A stretch of 64,000 nt of DNA from CAWIJJ01 sp963836405 (GCA_963836405.1 CAWIJL010000020.1:1-64000), one strand, 5' to 3'; positions 19,899 through 29,401 are shown, counted from the stretch's first letter. Made by a program: numbers and translations. The notes: generated from the sequence alone by a model not told the origin.

Positions 19899-21011
19899 AT
19901 GACGGAATCGCAAAAGATCACGGTGGTGGGCGTTTTTGAGGATTACGGCACAGCCGACCGTGTTGCGCGCGAACTTACCAGTGCGGGAATTCCGCGCGAA
20001 GCCATCGACCTGCGTTCGAATTTCAGAACGGGCGCGGCCGGAAGAACCGAAGAAGATAACCGGGAGCACGAAGGGGGCATTTCGGGATTCTTTCACCGCC
20101 TCTTCGGGGGCGGCGACTCGGAAAGCGAACACGCTCACGATTATGCGGAAATGGTGCGGCGAGGCAATGCGGTGGTATCGGTCACCGCGCCGCGCGAGCA
20201 GGCGAATCGGGCGGCCGGCATCATGAACGACCTGGGCGCGATCGACATCGACCGCAGGGTGGCGGACTATCGCAAGGCGGGATACCGCGGGTACGACGAA
20301 AACGCGCCGGCATATTCCCGGGAAGAGGCGGAACGGGAACGCGAGCAATACCGGAACCGGCAGGGAGGCGCGACCATCCCGGTGGTGGAGGAGGAACTGG
20401 AAGTGGGCAAACGCGTGGTACGGCGAGGCGGCGTCCGCGTCTACAGCCAGGTGCGCGACGTCCCGGTGGAAGAGGAGGTCACGCTGCGGGAGGAACATGT
20501 GAAGGTGGAACGGCGCCCCGCCAACCGCCCGTTGAACGCAGGCGAGAAGGCGCAACTGCGCGACCAGACAATCGAGGTCACCGAGTCCGCGGAAGTGCCG
20601 GTGGTGCAGAAGCGGGCCCGGGTGCGCGAGGAGGTCGTGGTGGGAAAAGAGACCACGGAGCGGAAGGAGACGGTCAGCGACACGGTGCGGCGCACGGAGG
20701 TGAAGGTGGACCAACTGCGCGGCGAAGGCGAGCGGGTTGAGGACGAGGAGGACGACGATATCCGCGCGGACTTCCGCCGGGATTTCGACAACCGCTATGC
20801 CAGCCACGGCGCGGATTGGGATGCCTATGCGCCGGCCTACGATTACGGTTACCAGATGGCCTCGAATCCGAAATATCAGGGCCGCGATTGGGACGATGTG
20901 GAAGACGATTTGAGGAACGACTATTCACGGCGGGAACCGGGCAGCACGTGGGAGCGGATCAAGGACTCGGTGCGGTACGGATGGGACAAAGTCACGGGAC
21001 GAACGCGGTAG
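19899..21011 (+). CDS. YsnF/AvaK-type stress protein (DUF2382) with N-terminal stress-response domain
   Basis: 370 residues from ATG 19899, preceded by AGGAG. Residues 1-120 resemble the general-stress 17M-like domain (KITVVGVFEDYGTADRVARELTSAGI, then NAVVSVTAPREQANRAAGIM). Residues about 158-270 form DUF2382, with IPVVEEELEVGKRVV and repeated beta-strands rich in Glu, Arg and Val. The C-terminal 90 residues are acidic and aromatic (Asp/Tyr), a low-complexity tail ending in a basic stretch. In other bacteria these proteins are linked to stress and desiccation; the molecular role is unknown. A second DUF2382 gene follows 61 bases downstream. Confidence 0.88.
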   Translation: MTESQKITVVGVFEDYGTADRVARELTSAGIPREAIDLRSNFRTGAAGRTEEDNREHEGGISGFFHRLFGGGDSESEHAHDYAEMVRRGNAVVSVTAPREQANRAAGIMNDLGAIDIDRRVADYRKAGYRGYDENAPAYSREEAEREREQYRNRQGGATIPVVEEELEVGKRVVRRGGVRVYSQVRDVPVEEEVTLREEHVKVERRPANRPLNAGEKAQLRDQTIEVTESAEVPVVQKRARVREEVVVGKETTERKETVSDTVRRTEVKVDQLRGEGERVEDEEDDDIRADFRRDFDNRYASHGADWDAYAPAYDYGYQMASNPKYQGRDWDDVEDDLRNDYSRREPGSTWERIKDSVRYGWDKVTGRTR

Positions 21012-21072
21012 GCGGCGCAACCTTGCGCGGCCGGACCAAGAGCCCGGCCGCGCGGGGCGTTGGGGGGAAACG

Positions 21073-21546
21073 ATGAAGGATGAAGACGAGGTTCGCGAAG
21101 ACGAGACTAACGAAAACGCCGAAGGCATGGACCCGGAGAACCGCGAAGAACTGGTGATCCCGCTGATGGAGGAGCAACTGGTGGCCGGCACGCAGGAGGT
21201 GAAGACGGGCGCGGTCCGGGTGGAGAAACACGTGGAGCAGCGGGTGCGCCGGGTGGACATGCCGCTGGTGCAGGAAGAGGTGGAGGTTCGGCGCGTGGCG
21301 ATCAATCGCGTGGTGGAGGAGCCTCCCAAGGTACGCCGGAAGGGCGGGACGATCATCGTGCCGGTGGTAGAGGAACAGATGGTGGTGACCAAACGGCTCG
21401 TGCTCAAAGAGGAGATCCACCTGATGAAGCGGCGCAGCCGGAATCGCGTGGTGAAAGACGTGACGCTCGAAAGGGAGCGGGCGGAGGTGCGGCGCGTGGA
21501 TGCGGAGGGACGCGAGGTCCCCATCCGGAGAAAAGCAGGCGGCTAG
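21073..21546 (+). CDS. Small YsnF-type DUF2382 protein
   Basis: 157 residues, ATG 21073 after a GGGGGG run. An acidic N-terminus of 25 residues is followed by two DUF2382-like half-repeats: ELVIPLMEEQLVAGTQEVKTG near 26-46 and IIVPVVEEQMVVTKRLVLKEE near 95-115. The same IP(V/L)xEE start is seen in the preceding gene, so the pair probably arose by duplication. It lacks the N-terminal stress domain of its neighbour. Its stop overlaps the stop of the convergent membrane protein gene by 4 bases. Confidence 0.85.
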   Translation: MKDEDEVREDETNENAEGMDPENREELVIPLMEEQLVAGTQEVKTGAVRVEKHVEQRVRRVDMPLVQEEVEVRRVAINRVVEEPPKVRRKGGTIIVPVVEEQMVVTKRLVLKEEIHLMKRRSRNRVVKDVTLERERAEVRRVDAEGREVPIRRKAGG

Positions 21547-22915
21547 CGGAGCCGCAGCAGGCGTCCGTCGCGGAAGTCGAAGATGGCGCCGGCGTGCTTC
21601 AATTCGTCACCCGCGAGCGGTGTTTTGCGTTGGAGCTTGATGTTGAGGCTGCGGTCGTGGAACCAGAGGTCGGCGATGAAAGCCATGTCCCACCCGGTGA
21701 AGGGGTCATTGAGAAAGACGACGGTGCTGCCGGGCGGGACCGCGGGCCGGAGGGCGTCGAATTGAGCGAGGACGGCGCGGGTTTGCGAGCCCATGGCAGC
21801 CATTGCGGGAAGTTGCACCCGCTCTTTGACGCGCTGGTTCTCGTAGGCCCAGAGTCCGCCAGCCGACGCCAGGACCCCGGCGAAGAGGGCGTTACGGCCG
21901 AGCCGGCATAGCAGCGGCTCTCCCGCCAGAAACACCGCCACGGCGCGCGCGGCATTCAACAAGATCACCGAGAGGAAAAGGGCCCATCCGGCGAAGGGAA
22001 GATAGAGGCAGGCCCCGCCGCGTCCTTCCAGAAATTCGATAGGCAGCGGCGTCAACAGCATCCAGAACCAGCAGAAGCGGAGGATGGGGCTCGGGCGGCG
22101 CCAGGCCAGCCATGTGACCAGGAACCATATGCCGGCAGCCGCGAACAGACCGACAGGATGCGAACGGGCGAGCAGGTCGCCGAGCGAGCGGGTCTGGAAG
22201 GCGGCGATGCGGGCAGACGAGAACTCCGGCCGGTAGCCGGACTGGGCGGCGAGAGCGTCCGGGCCCGCCAGTTTCCCGTACAGCGAAAGCAGCGTAAGCG
22301 CGGCGGCGGCGAAAAGAAAGAATCGCGCGGCACGGGGTCTGGGCTCGCGATGGAACAGCCACTCGTAGAGGATGAGGACGGCCGGGAGTGTGACGGCCAT
22401 TTCCTTCGAATTGAGGGCGCAGAGATAGAGCGCGGCAAACAGCGGGACGGCTTCAGGCCGATTGCGAAAGTGAATGTAAGTGAGGAGCGCGGCAAGATAG
22501 AAGAAACCGCAGAGAACATCATAGACGAAGGCTATGTTGTAAGTAAGATTCGTAAGTCCGGCATGATAGCAGGCGAAGAGAGCGGCCAGACCGGGAAGCA
22601 GCGGTTCGTTCGACAGCCGGCGGGCGAGCGCATAGAGAAGGCCCACGCTTGCAAAAAGCAGTGCGAGGATCACCAGATGATAGGGCGCCGGATTGAGCCC
22701 GAACCAGCGGAAGAGCGGCATGTAGAACAGGGCACCCACAGGGCGGTACAAACCGCGCCAGGGAAGAAGTTGGGCGGCAACCAACTGTGACGGACCCCAG
22801 CGCCAGTAGGTACCCATGTTCATCATGTGTCCGGAGCGAAGAATACCCTGAGGCTGTCTCCGCAGAAGTAGGAGAAGTAGGCGAGCAGCGCAAATAAGAA
22901 CAGGATACGGCGCAT
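21543..22915 (-). CDS. Polytopic GT-C-like membrane glycosyltransferase, one apparent frameshift
   Basis: About 457 residues if repaired. The start MRRILFLFALLAYFSYFCG (ATG 22915) is a first membrane helix, followed by a short loop FFAPD where the frame breaks near 22827-22830. Adding one base there gives an acidic DDMMN-like (or DHMMN) motif before GTYWRWGPSQL and at least nine more hydrophobic segments. An acidic motif in the first outside loop is typical of GT-C lipid-sugar-dependent transferases (PMT/ArnT superfold). The C-terminal 110 residues (after WAYENQRVKERV) look soluble. Substrate unknown. A longer frame exists upstream of 22830 in the uncorrected sequence, but it lacks protein-like features. 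Confidence 0.7.
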
Positions 22916-23108
22916 GGGTACGGGCACACGTCGGACAGTCGGACAAAGGACGCTGGAGCTGCATGTAAATAGAGCGGACGACGCATTCGAGCTTCCGCTT
23001 GCGCCGGCTTGGCAGCGGCTGGAAGAAACCGCACGGCCGTCCTGAAGCTAAGACCGGAAAGAACGGAAAATCACTACAGCCGCGGGGGGAAAATCGCAGC
23101 CCTTCTCC

Positions 23109-25484
23109 GTGGCGTGGCGGAGATATACTATTCCTAGTCCGTTGACTGGGTATCTTCGACCTGCTACGTTCGCGTTCCTGATTTGGGGCGGTATCGCCAA
23201 CGCTGCCAGCCCGCAACAGGCGTCCCCTGCCCCGGCTACGGCTGCGATCGATCGGTATTGCGCCGGGTGCCACAATAGCAAGCTGAAGACGGCGGGCCTA
23301 GCGCTCGATGCGGCCTCCGCACAGCGAGCGGCCGGGCATCCCGAAATCTGGGAGAAGGTGGTGCGGCGGCTGCGTGTCCGCTCCATGCCGCCGGCGGGAC
23401 TGCCGCGGCCGGACGAGCGCACCTACCAGGCGCTGATCGCGTCACTCGAAGGACAGCTCGACCGGGCGGCGGCGGCGCATCCGAACCCCGGACGGACGGA
23501 CACCTTCCGACGGCTGAATCGCACCGAATACCGGAACGCGGTCCGCGACCTGCTGGCTCTGGATGTGGATGTCGCTTCGATGCTGCCGGCGGACGACGCC
23601 AGCTACGGCTTCGATAACGTGACGGTGGGCGGGCTCTCGCCGACGCTGCTCGAACGGTACGTTTCGGCAGCGCGAAAGATCAGCCGGCTGGCGATCGGGA
23701 GCCCGGTCAAATCGCCCGGCGGCGACACCGTGAACCTGCCGCCGGACCTGACGCAGGAGGAGCATTTCGAAGATCTGCCGCTGGGCACGCGCGGCGGCCT
23801 GGCGGTGCATTACACGTTTCCGCTCGATGGCGACTACGAGATCCGGGTGCGGCTCGCGCGCGACCGCAACGAACAGGTGGAGGGACTCAAGGACGCGCAG
23901 GACGTGGAGATCATGGTGGACGGCGCGCGGGTGGGGCTGTTCACCGTGAAGCCGCCGCGAGGCACGACCGACCATTCGGCGGTGGACCAGGACCTGCACG
24001 TGCGAATCCCGGTGGGCGCGGGCCCGCACCTGGTGGCGGCGGCGTTTCCGAAGCGCGCATCCACGCTGCTCGAGACCGAACGGCAGCCGTACCAGGCGCA
24101 TTTCAACATGGACCGGCATCCGCGTATCCAGACAGCCGTGTACTCGCTATCGGTGAACGGTCCTTACGACCCGAAGGGTTCGGGGACGACGCCATCGCGG
24201 CGGCGCATCCTGACCTGCACTCCGGCGAGCAGCGGGGAGGAGGAGCCGTGCGCGAAGCGAATTCTAGGCACGCTGATGCGCCGCGCGTGGCGCCGGCCGG
24301 TGACGGATGCGGACCTTCAGGCGCCGCTCCAGTTCTACCGGGAAGGGCGCGCGGAGGGCGGTCACGAGAACGGGATCGAAATGGCGCTGAGGGCGGTGCT
24401 GGTGAGCCCGGAATTTCTGTTCCGGGTAGAAGAGGATCCGCGCGGTGCGGCGCCTGGATCGGCATACCGGCTGAGCGATCTGGAACTGGCCACGCGACTC
24501 TCGTTTTTCCTGTGGAGCAGCATTCCGGACGATGAATTGCTCGACGCGGCGATACAGGGCCGGTTGCGGAGTCCGGCGGTGCTGGAACGGCAGGTGCGCA
24601 GAATGCTGGCGGATGCGCGCTCCGGATCGCTGGTGACGAATTTCGCAGGGCAATGGCTGTACCTGCGGAACCTCGATGCGGCGCATCCGGACATGCGGAT
24701 TTTTCCGGATTTCGACGATAACCTGAGGCAGGCGTTCCGGCAGGAAACGGAGATGTTCTTCGAGAGCATCGTAAGGGAGGACCGCAGTGTCCTCGATCTG
24801 CTGCGCGCCGATTACACGTTTCTGAACGAGCGGCTGGCGAAGCATTACGGCGTGCCGAATATTTACGGCAGCCGCTTCCGGCGGGTGGAGTTTGCGGACG
24901 GCTCGCGGGGCGGGCTGCTGCGGCAGGGGAGCATTTTGACGGTGACTTCCTACGCCACGCGAACGTCGCCGGTGATTCGCGGCAAGTGGATTCTGAGCAA
25001 CATCCTGGGAGTACCGCCACCGCCGCCGCCCGCGTCCGTGCCGCCGCTCAAGGAACGGAGCGGCCCTTCCGCGGTGCGGTCCATGCGGGAGCGGATGGCG
25101 GAGCATCGCGACAACCCGGCGTGCTCGGGCTGCCACCAGTTGATGGACCCGGTGGGGTTTTCGCTCGAGAACTACGACGCGGTGGGCCGCTGGCGGGCGT
25201 CGGAAGACGGCAAGCCGGTGGACGCTTCGGGCGGGCTGCCGGACGGCAGCAAATTCGAAGGCGTGGCGGGACTCGAGAAGGCACTGCTCGCACGGCCCGA
25301 AGTCTTTGCGGGGACGCTCACCGAAAAACTGCTGACGTACGCGGTGGGGCGCGGGGTGGAAGCGTACGATGCGCCGGCGGTACGCGGGGTGGTGCGCGGC
25401 GCGCGGGTGAAGGATTTCAAGTTCTCGTCGTTCATCCTGGGGATTGTCAACAGCACTCCGTTTCAAATGAGGAGGTCGCAATGA
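23109..25484 (+). CDS. DUF1592-family exported protein with two c-type haem sites
   Basis: Up to 791 residues. GTG 23109 gives a long n-region; TTG 23142 would give a tidier signal peptide but lacks a Shine-Dalgarno motif. After the signal, CAGCH (51-55) marks a planctomycete-type cytochrome domain. Then come DUF1587 (TFRRLNRTEYRNAVRDLL), a carbohydrate-binding-like region (YTFPLDGDYEIRVRLARDR), DUF1595, DUF1592 (YRLSDLELATRLSFFLWSSIPDDELL), DUF1588 (RQGSILTVTSYATRTSPVIRG-like) with a second haem motif CSGCH (672-676), and DUF1585 at the end. The role is unknown; electron transfer linked to polymer oxidation is often guessed. Its stop overlaps the DUF1552 start (ATGA). Confidence 0.92.
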   Translation: MAWRRYTIPSPLTGYLRPATFAFLIWGGIANAASPQQASPAPATAAIDRYCAGCHNSKLKTAGLALDAASAQRAAGHPEIWEKVVRRLRVRSMPPAGLPRPDERTYQALIASLEGQLDRAAAAHPNPGRTDTFRRLNRTEYRNAVRDLLALDVDVASMLPADDASYGFDNVTVGGLSPTLLERYVSAARKISRLAIGSPVKSPGGDTVNLPPDLTQEEHFEDLPLGTRGGLAVHYTFPLDGDYEIRVRLARDRNEQVEGLKDAQDVEIMVDGARVGLFTVKPPRGTTDHSAVDQDLHVRIPVGAGPHLVAAAFPKRASTLLETERQPYQAHFNMDRHPRIQTAVYSLSVNGPYDPKGSGTTPSRRRILTCTPASSGEEEPCAKRILGTLMRRAWRRPVTDADLQAPLQFYREGRAEGGHENGIEMALRAVLVSPEFLFRVEEDPRGAAPGSAYRLSDLELATRLSFFLWSSIPDDELLDAAIQGRLRSPAVLERQVRRMLADARSGSLVTNFAGQWLYLRNLDAAHPDMRIFPDFDDNLRQAFRQETEMFFESIVREDRSVLDLLRADYTFLNERLAKHYGVPNIYGSRFRRVEFADGSRGGLLRQGSILTVTSYATRTSPVIRGKWILSNILGVPPPPPPASVPPLKERSGPSAVRSMRERMAEHRDNPACSGCHQLMDPVGFSLENYDAVGRWRASEDGKPVDASGGLPDGSKFEGVAGLEKALLARPEVFAGTLTEKLLTYAVGRGVEAYDAPAVRGVVRGARVKDFKFSSFILGIVNSTPFQMRRSQ

Positions 25485-26815
25485 TTGTCACGAAGAAATC
25501 GCTGCCGCGCCGCACGTTTCTGCGCGGAGTGGGGACCACCCTGGCGCTGCCGCTGCTGGACGCGATGGCGCCGTCGATGACGGCGCTGGCGCAGTCCCCG
25601 GCGCGGCCGGTGCGCCGGCTGGGATTCGTGTACATGCCGATGGGCGCGCACATGCCGCTGTGGACGCCGCCCGGAGGGGACACGCTCGGCGACCTTTCGC
25701 CGACGCTCGCTTCGCTGGCGGGCGTGCGGGAACAGCTTACCGTGATCGGCAACCTGGAATTGCGCAACGCGTATCCGGGAACGCACGCCACCTCGAATGC
25801 CGCATTCCTGAGCGCGGCCACGGCCAAGTGGACCGAGAGCAGCGATTACTACCTGGGCACGACGGTGGACCAGGTGGCCGCGCAGCACATCGGGCGCGAG
25901 ACGCGGCTGCCTTCGATCGAGCTGGCGATGGACCTGCTGACGACGGTGGGCCAGTGCGATAACGGGTACGCGTGCGTGTACCAGAACGACCTGTCGTGGT
26001 CGTCGCCGACGACGCCGCTGCCGGCCGAGGCGCATCCGCGGGTGGCGTTCGAACGGCTGTTCGGCGACGGCGGCAGTCCGGCGGACCGAATGGCGGAACT
26101 GCGCAAGAGCGCGAGCCTGCTGGATTTCATGAAGGACGACATTGCGCGCCTGCAGACAAAGCTGGGGCCGGGCGACCGCAACAAAGTGAATCAGTATCTG
26201 GACACGGTGCGGGAGGTGGAGCGCCGGATTCAGAAAGCGGAGGCGGCGACGGCCGATTCGGCGCTGCCGGACCTCGACCGTCCGGTAGGCGTGCCGGCGG
26301 CGTATGCGGATCACGCGCGGCTGATGTTCGACCTTCAGGTGCTGGCGTTCCAGGGCGATGTGACGCGCGTGGCCACGTTCCAGCTTGCGCGCGAGACCAG
26401 CAACCGCGCCTATCCGGAAATCGGCGTACCGGAAGGGCACCATCCGCTCACGCACAATGGCGGCAACGCGGAGATGCTGGCGAAGGTCGCGAAGATCAAT
26501 GCGTTTCACGTGTCGCTTTTCGCGGGCTTCCTGGAGAAACTGAAGGCCACGCAGGACGGCGACGGGTCGCTGCTCGATCACTCCCTGATCCTGTACGGCA
26601 GCGGCATGAGCGACGCGGACAAGCACGATCACGTCAACCTGCCGGTGCTGGTGGCGGGAGGCGGGGGCACGGGATTCAAGGGCGGCCGGCACATCAGGTA
26701 CGCGCAGCCGACGCCGCTTGCAAACGTGCACCTGACCCTGCTGGAACGTGTGGGGGTGCGGATGGAGTCGTTCGCCGACAGCAACGGCAAAGTGGGGGAA
26801 CTGCTCTCGCTGTGA
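25481..26815 (+). CDS. TAT-exported DUF1552 protein
   Basis: 444 residues from ATG 25481, which overlaps the preceding stop by 4 bases. The AGGAGG motif just upstream lies inside the previous gene. The twin-arginine signal (SLPRRTFLRGVGTTLALPLL) leads into DUF1552, an alkaline-phosphatase-fold relative: conserved YMPMGAHMPLWTP, THATSNAAFLS, EGHHPLTHNGG and SGMSDADKHDHVNLPVLVAGG segments carry candidate metal-binding Asp and His residues. DUF1592 and DUF1552 genes are paired across Acidobacteria, Planctomycetes and Verrucomicrobia, so joint function is likely, but no activity is known. Confidence 0.92.
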   Translation: MIVTKKSLPRRTFLRGVGTTLALPLLDAMAPSMTALAQSPARPVRRLGFVYMPMGAHMPLWTPPGGDTLGDLSPTLASLAGVREQLTVIGNLELRNAYPGTHATSNAAFLSAATAKWTESSDYYLGTTVDQVAAQHIGRETRLPSIELAMDLLTTVGQCDNGYACVYQNDLSWSSPTTPLPAEAHPRVAFERLFGDGGSPADRMAELRKSASLLDFMKDDIARLQTKLGPGDRNKVNQYLDTVREVERRIQKAEAATADSALPDLDRPVGVPAAYADHARLMFDLQVLAFQGDVTRVATFQLARETSNRAYPEIGVPEGHHPLTHNGGNAEMLAKVAKINAFHVSLFAGFLEKLKATQDGDGSLLDHSLILYGSGMSDADKHDHVNLPVLVAGGGGTGFKGGRHIRYAQPTPLANVHLTLLERVGVRMESFADSNGKVGELLSL

Positions 26816-26823
26816 CGCGCGCG

Positions 26824-28311
26824 ATGGCCGTGCGAATTTTCGGAACCCTGCTGTTGCTGGCCGCCGCGGCGGCGGGCGCGGGCGATGCGGCGCTCGCCGG
26901 AGCGGCGCAGCGCGGCGACCGTGCGGAGGTCCGCGCGCTGTTGGCGCAACATGCGGATGCCAATGCGGCGCAGGTGGACGGCACCACGGCCCTGCACTGG
27001 GCCGCGCGCAACGACGATGTGGAAACGGCGGCGCTGCTGCTGAAAGCCGGGGCCAACCCGAAGGCGGCGAATCGCTACGGGATGACCCCGCTGGCGCTCG
27101 CTTGCACCAACGGCAACGGGGCCATGGTGGAACTGCTGCTCGATGCGGGCGCGGACGCGAATTCCACGCAGCCGGGCGGCGAGACGGCGCTGATGACGGC
27201 GTCGCGCACGGGGAAACTTCCAGCCGTGCGGTCGCTGCTGGCACACGGGGCGGACGGAAAGGCTCAGGAGCCGAAGCACGGGCAGAACGCGTTGATGTGG
27301 GCGGCGGCGGAAGGCAACGTGGACGCGGTGGAAGCGCTGCTCGCGGCGGGCGCGGACCTGCACACGCGGCTCGACACGGGGTTCACGGCGTTCCTGTTCG
27401 CAGTGCGGGAGGGGCGGATGGGCGTGGTGCGGGCGTTGCTCCGAGCGGGCGCCGACGTGAACGATACGATTCAGCCGCCGCAGCCGGGACGGCGGTTGTC
27501 GCAGACTCACGGGGCTCCGCGCGCGGGATCGACGGCGCTTCACATCGCGGCGGCGAATGCGCACTTCGAACTGGCCGCGGCGCTGCTGGACGCGGGGGCG
27601 GACCCCAACGCGACCGGACCCGGCTATACGGCGCTGCACATCGTGACTTGGGTGCGCAAGCCGGGGGGCGGCGATAACGATCCGGCGCCGCAGGGCTCAG
27701 GCAGCATGACCAGCCTGCAATTCGTGAAAAAGCTGGCGGAGAAGGGCGCGAATTTGAACGCGCGGATGACGAAGAAAGTGGGGGTGGGGCTGACCAGTTT
27801 GAACACGCTGGGGGCCACGCCGTTTCTGCTGGCGGCACGTACGGCGGATGCGGAGCTGATGCGGTATCTGGCGGCGCTGGGGGCGGATCCGCTGATTCCG
27901 AATGCCGACCGCGCGACTCCGCTGATTGTGGCGGCGGGGCTGGGCACGCGCTCGCCCGGGGAAGACGCGGGCACGGAGAGCGACGTGGTGGAGGCGATGC
28001 AGGTGGCGCTCGAACTCGGCAACGACCCGAACGCGGTGGACGATAACGGCGAGACGGCGATGCACGGAGCAGCCTACAAAAACCTTCCCGGCGCGGTGGA
28101 CTTTCTGGCGGCGCACGGCGCGAAGGCGGAGGTCTGGAACCGCAAGGATAAGCAGGGATGGACGCCGCTGGTGATCGCGGAGGGATTTCGCTTCGGAAAT
28201 TTCAAGCCGTCCCCTGTGACGGTGGCGGCGATTCAGCGCGCAATGAAGGCCGCGGGACTGCCTATACCCCCGCCTACGGAACGGGCCACGGCCGGCGCCA
28301 GGGTGCGGTAG
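26824..28311 (+). CDS. Exported ankyrin-repeat protein
   Basis: 495 residues from ATG 26824. A GTG at 26812 that overlaps the DUF1552 stop is an alternative start. A signal peptide (VRIFGTLLLLAAAAAGAG) precedes eight or so ankyrin repeats, easily seen as GxTALHWAARN, TPLALAC, ETALMTASRTGKL, NALMWAAAEGN, STALHIAAANAH and TPLIVAAGLG blocks. Inserts interrupt the array near residues 220-240 and 275-310. Ankyrin arrays bind proteins. Placement just behind DUF1592-DUF1552 with minimal spacing makes it a probable partner or scaffold in the periplasm; this is inference. Confidence 0.88.
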   Translation: MAVRIFGTLLLLAAAAAGAGDAALAGAAQRGDRAEVRALLAQHADANAAQVDGTTALHWAARNDDVETAALLLKAGANPKAANRYGMTPLALACTNGNGAMVELLLDAGADANSTQPGGETALMTASRTGKLPAVRSLLAHGADGKAQEPKHGQNALMWAAAEGNVDAVEALLAAGADLHTRLDTGFTAFLFAVREGRMGVVRALLRAGADVNDTIQPPQPGRRLSQTHGAPRAGSTALHIAAANAHFELAAALLDAGADPNATGPGYTALHIVTWVRKPGGGDNDPAPQGSGSMTSLQFVKKLAEKGANLNARMTKKVGVGLTSLNTLGATPFLLAARTADAELMRYLAALGADPLIPNADRATPLIVAAGLGTRSPGEDAGTESDVVEAMQVALELGNDPNAVDDNGETAMHGAAYKNLPGAVDFLAAHGAKAEVWNRKDKQGWTPLVIAEGFRFGNFKPSPVTVAAIQRAMKAAGLPIPPPTERATAGARVR

Positions 28312-28342
28312 AACGCGCGGCAGGCAGGAAACGTCTTTCCGG

Positions 28343-29368
28343 TCAGGACCCGGTCCGGTTTTCCGCGGGAGCCAGGACGCGGGCGGCCATCGAGAATTTC
28401 AGGGCTTCGATTCCCTGCCCTGTGGCGCTCGAAATCTCGAAGTAATCGAGGCCGCGGGCGGCGGCGAGCGAACGCAGGGAGGCGACGCGGTCCGGATCCT
28501 GCGCGGCATCCATCTTGGTGGCGACCACGATCATGGGCTTGGCCGCGAGTTCTTCGCTGAAGCTGGCCAGCTCGTTCATGACGACCTCGAAATCTTCCAC
28601 CGGCTCGCGCCCGCTCATTTCGGAAACATCCACCAGGTGGGCCAGCAGGCGGGTGCGCTCCACGTGGCGCAGGAACTGAATGCCGAGGCCGTGGCCGAGA
28701 TGCGCGCCTTCGATGAGGCCGGGAATATCGGCAACCACGAAGCTGCGGTAGTTCTCCAGTTCGCACTACGCCGAGGTTCGGTTCGAGCGTTGTGAACGGG
28801 TAATCGGCAATCTTGGGGCGCGCGGCCGAGATGCGGGAAATCAGCGTGGACTTGCCGGCGTTGGGAAAGCCAACCAGGCCCACGTCGGCCAGCAGTTTCA
28901 GTTCGAGGCGGAGGCGGCGCTCTTCGCCGGGGCGGCCGGGTTCGTGCTCGGTGGGCGCCTGATGGGTGGAGGTGGCGAAGCGGGCATTGCCGCGTCCGCC
29001 GCGTCCGCCGCGCGCGACGAGGAAGCGTCTGGCCGGGCTCGTTGAAATCCATGAGCCGCTCGCCGGTGGCCTCGTCGTAGACCACGGTGCCGACGGGCAC
29101 GGCGACCTCGATGGATCTTGCCGTCCGCGCCGGTGCGGTTGCTGCCTTCGCCGTGGCGGCCGCGCTCGGCCTTGTGCTCGGGGTTGTAACGGAACTGGAG
29201 CAGCGTGTTCTGGTGACCGGTGGCGACCAGCACGACATCGCCGCCGTGTCCGCCGTCGCCGCCGCTCGGACCGCCGCGCGGCACGAACTTCTCGCGCCGG
29301 AAGGCAAGACAGCCGTTGCCGCCATCGCCCGCTTTGACCAGAATTCTTGCTTCGTCGAGAAAGAGCAT
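28343..29368 (-). CDS. obgE: Obg GTPase, three apparent frameshifts
   Basis: ObgE/CgtA is an essential GTPase for 50S assembly and stress control. The Obg fold starts MLFLDEARILVKAGDGGNGC and continues to SNRTGADG, where the frame shifts near 29118. The second piece (VAVPVGTVVYDEATGERLMDFNEPGQ) ends at a shift near 29028. The third (RFLVARGGRGGRGNARF through the G1 motif GFPNAGKSTLI and PFTTLEPNLGVV) ends near 28763, and the last (ELENYRSFVVADIPGLIEGAH to the stop at 28343) holds the remaining G motifs. Removing one base at each point restores a normal Obg of about 340 residues, so sequence error is more likely than decay. It follows rplU-rpmA. Confidence 0.9.
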
Positions 29369-29370
29369 AG

Positions 29371-29401
29371 AAAAGCCGCCGGTCCGCGTGGAACCGGCGG
29401 C
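29371..29401 (-). terminator. Terminator-like hairpin just before obgE
   Basis: Minus strand: GCCGCCGGT, 9-base loop, ACCGGCGGC, then TTTTC. The 9-base perfect stem and T-run fit an intrinsic terminator for rplU-rpmA. It ends only 2 bases before the obgE ATG, leaving no room for a Shine-Dalgarno site, so it may also act as an attenuator or cover the ribosome site. Confidence 0.7.

Noticed and set aside
22519..23034. A separate small ORF covering the start of the GT-C-like gene
   Set aside because: Only its middle matches the membrane protein and it does so in the wrong frame; it is a by-product of the missing base.
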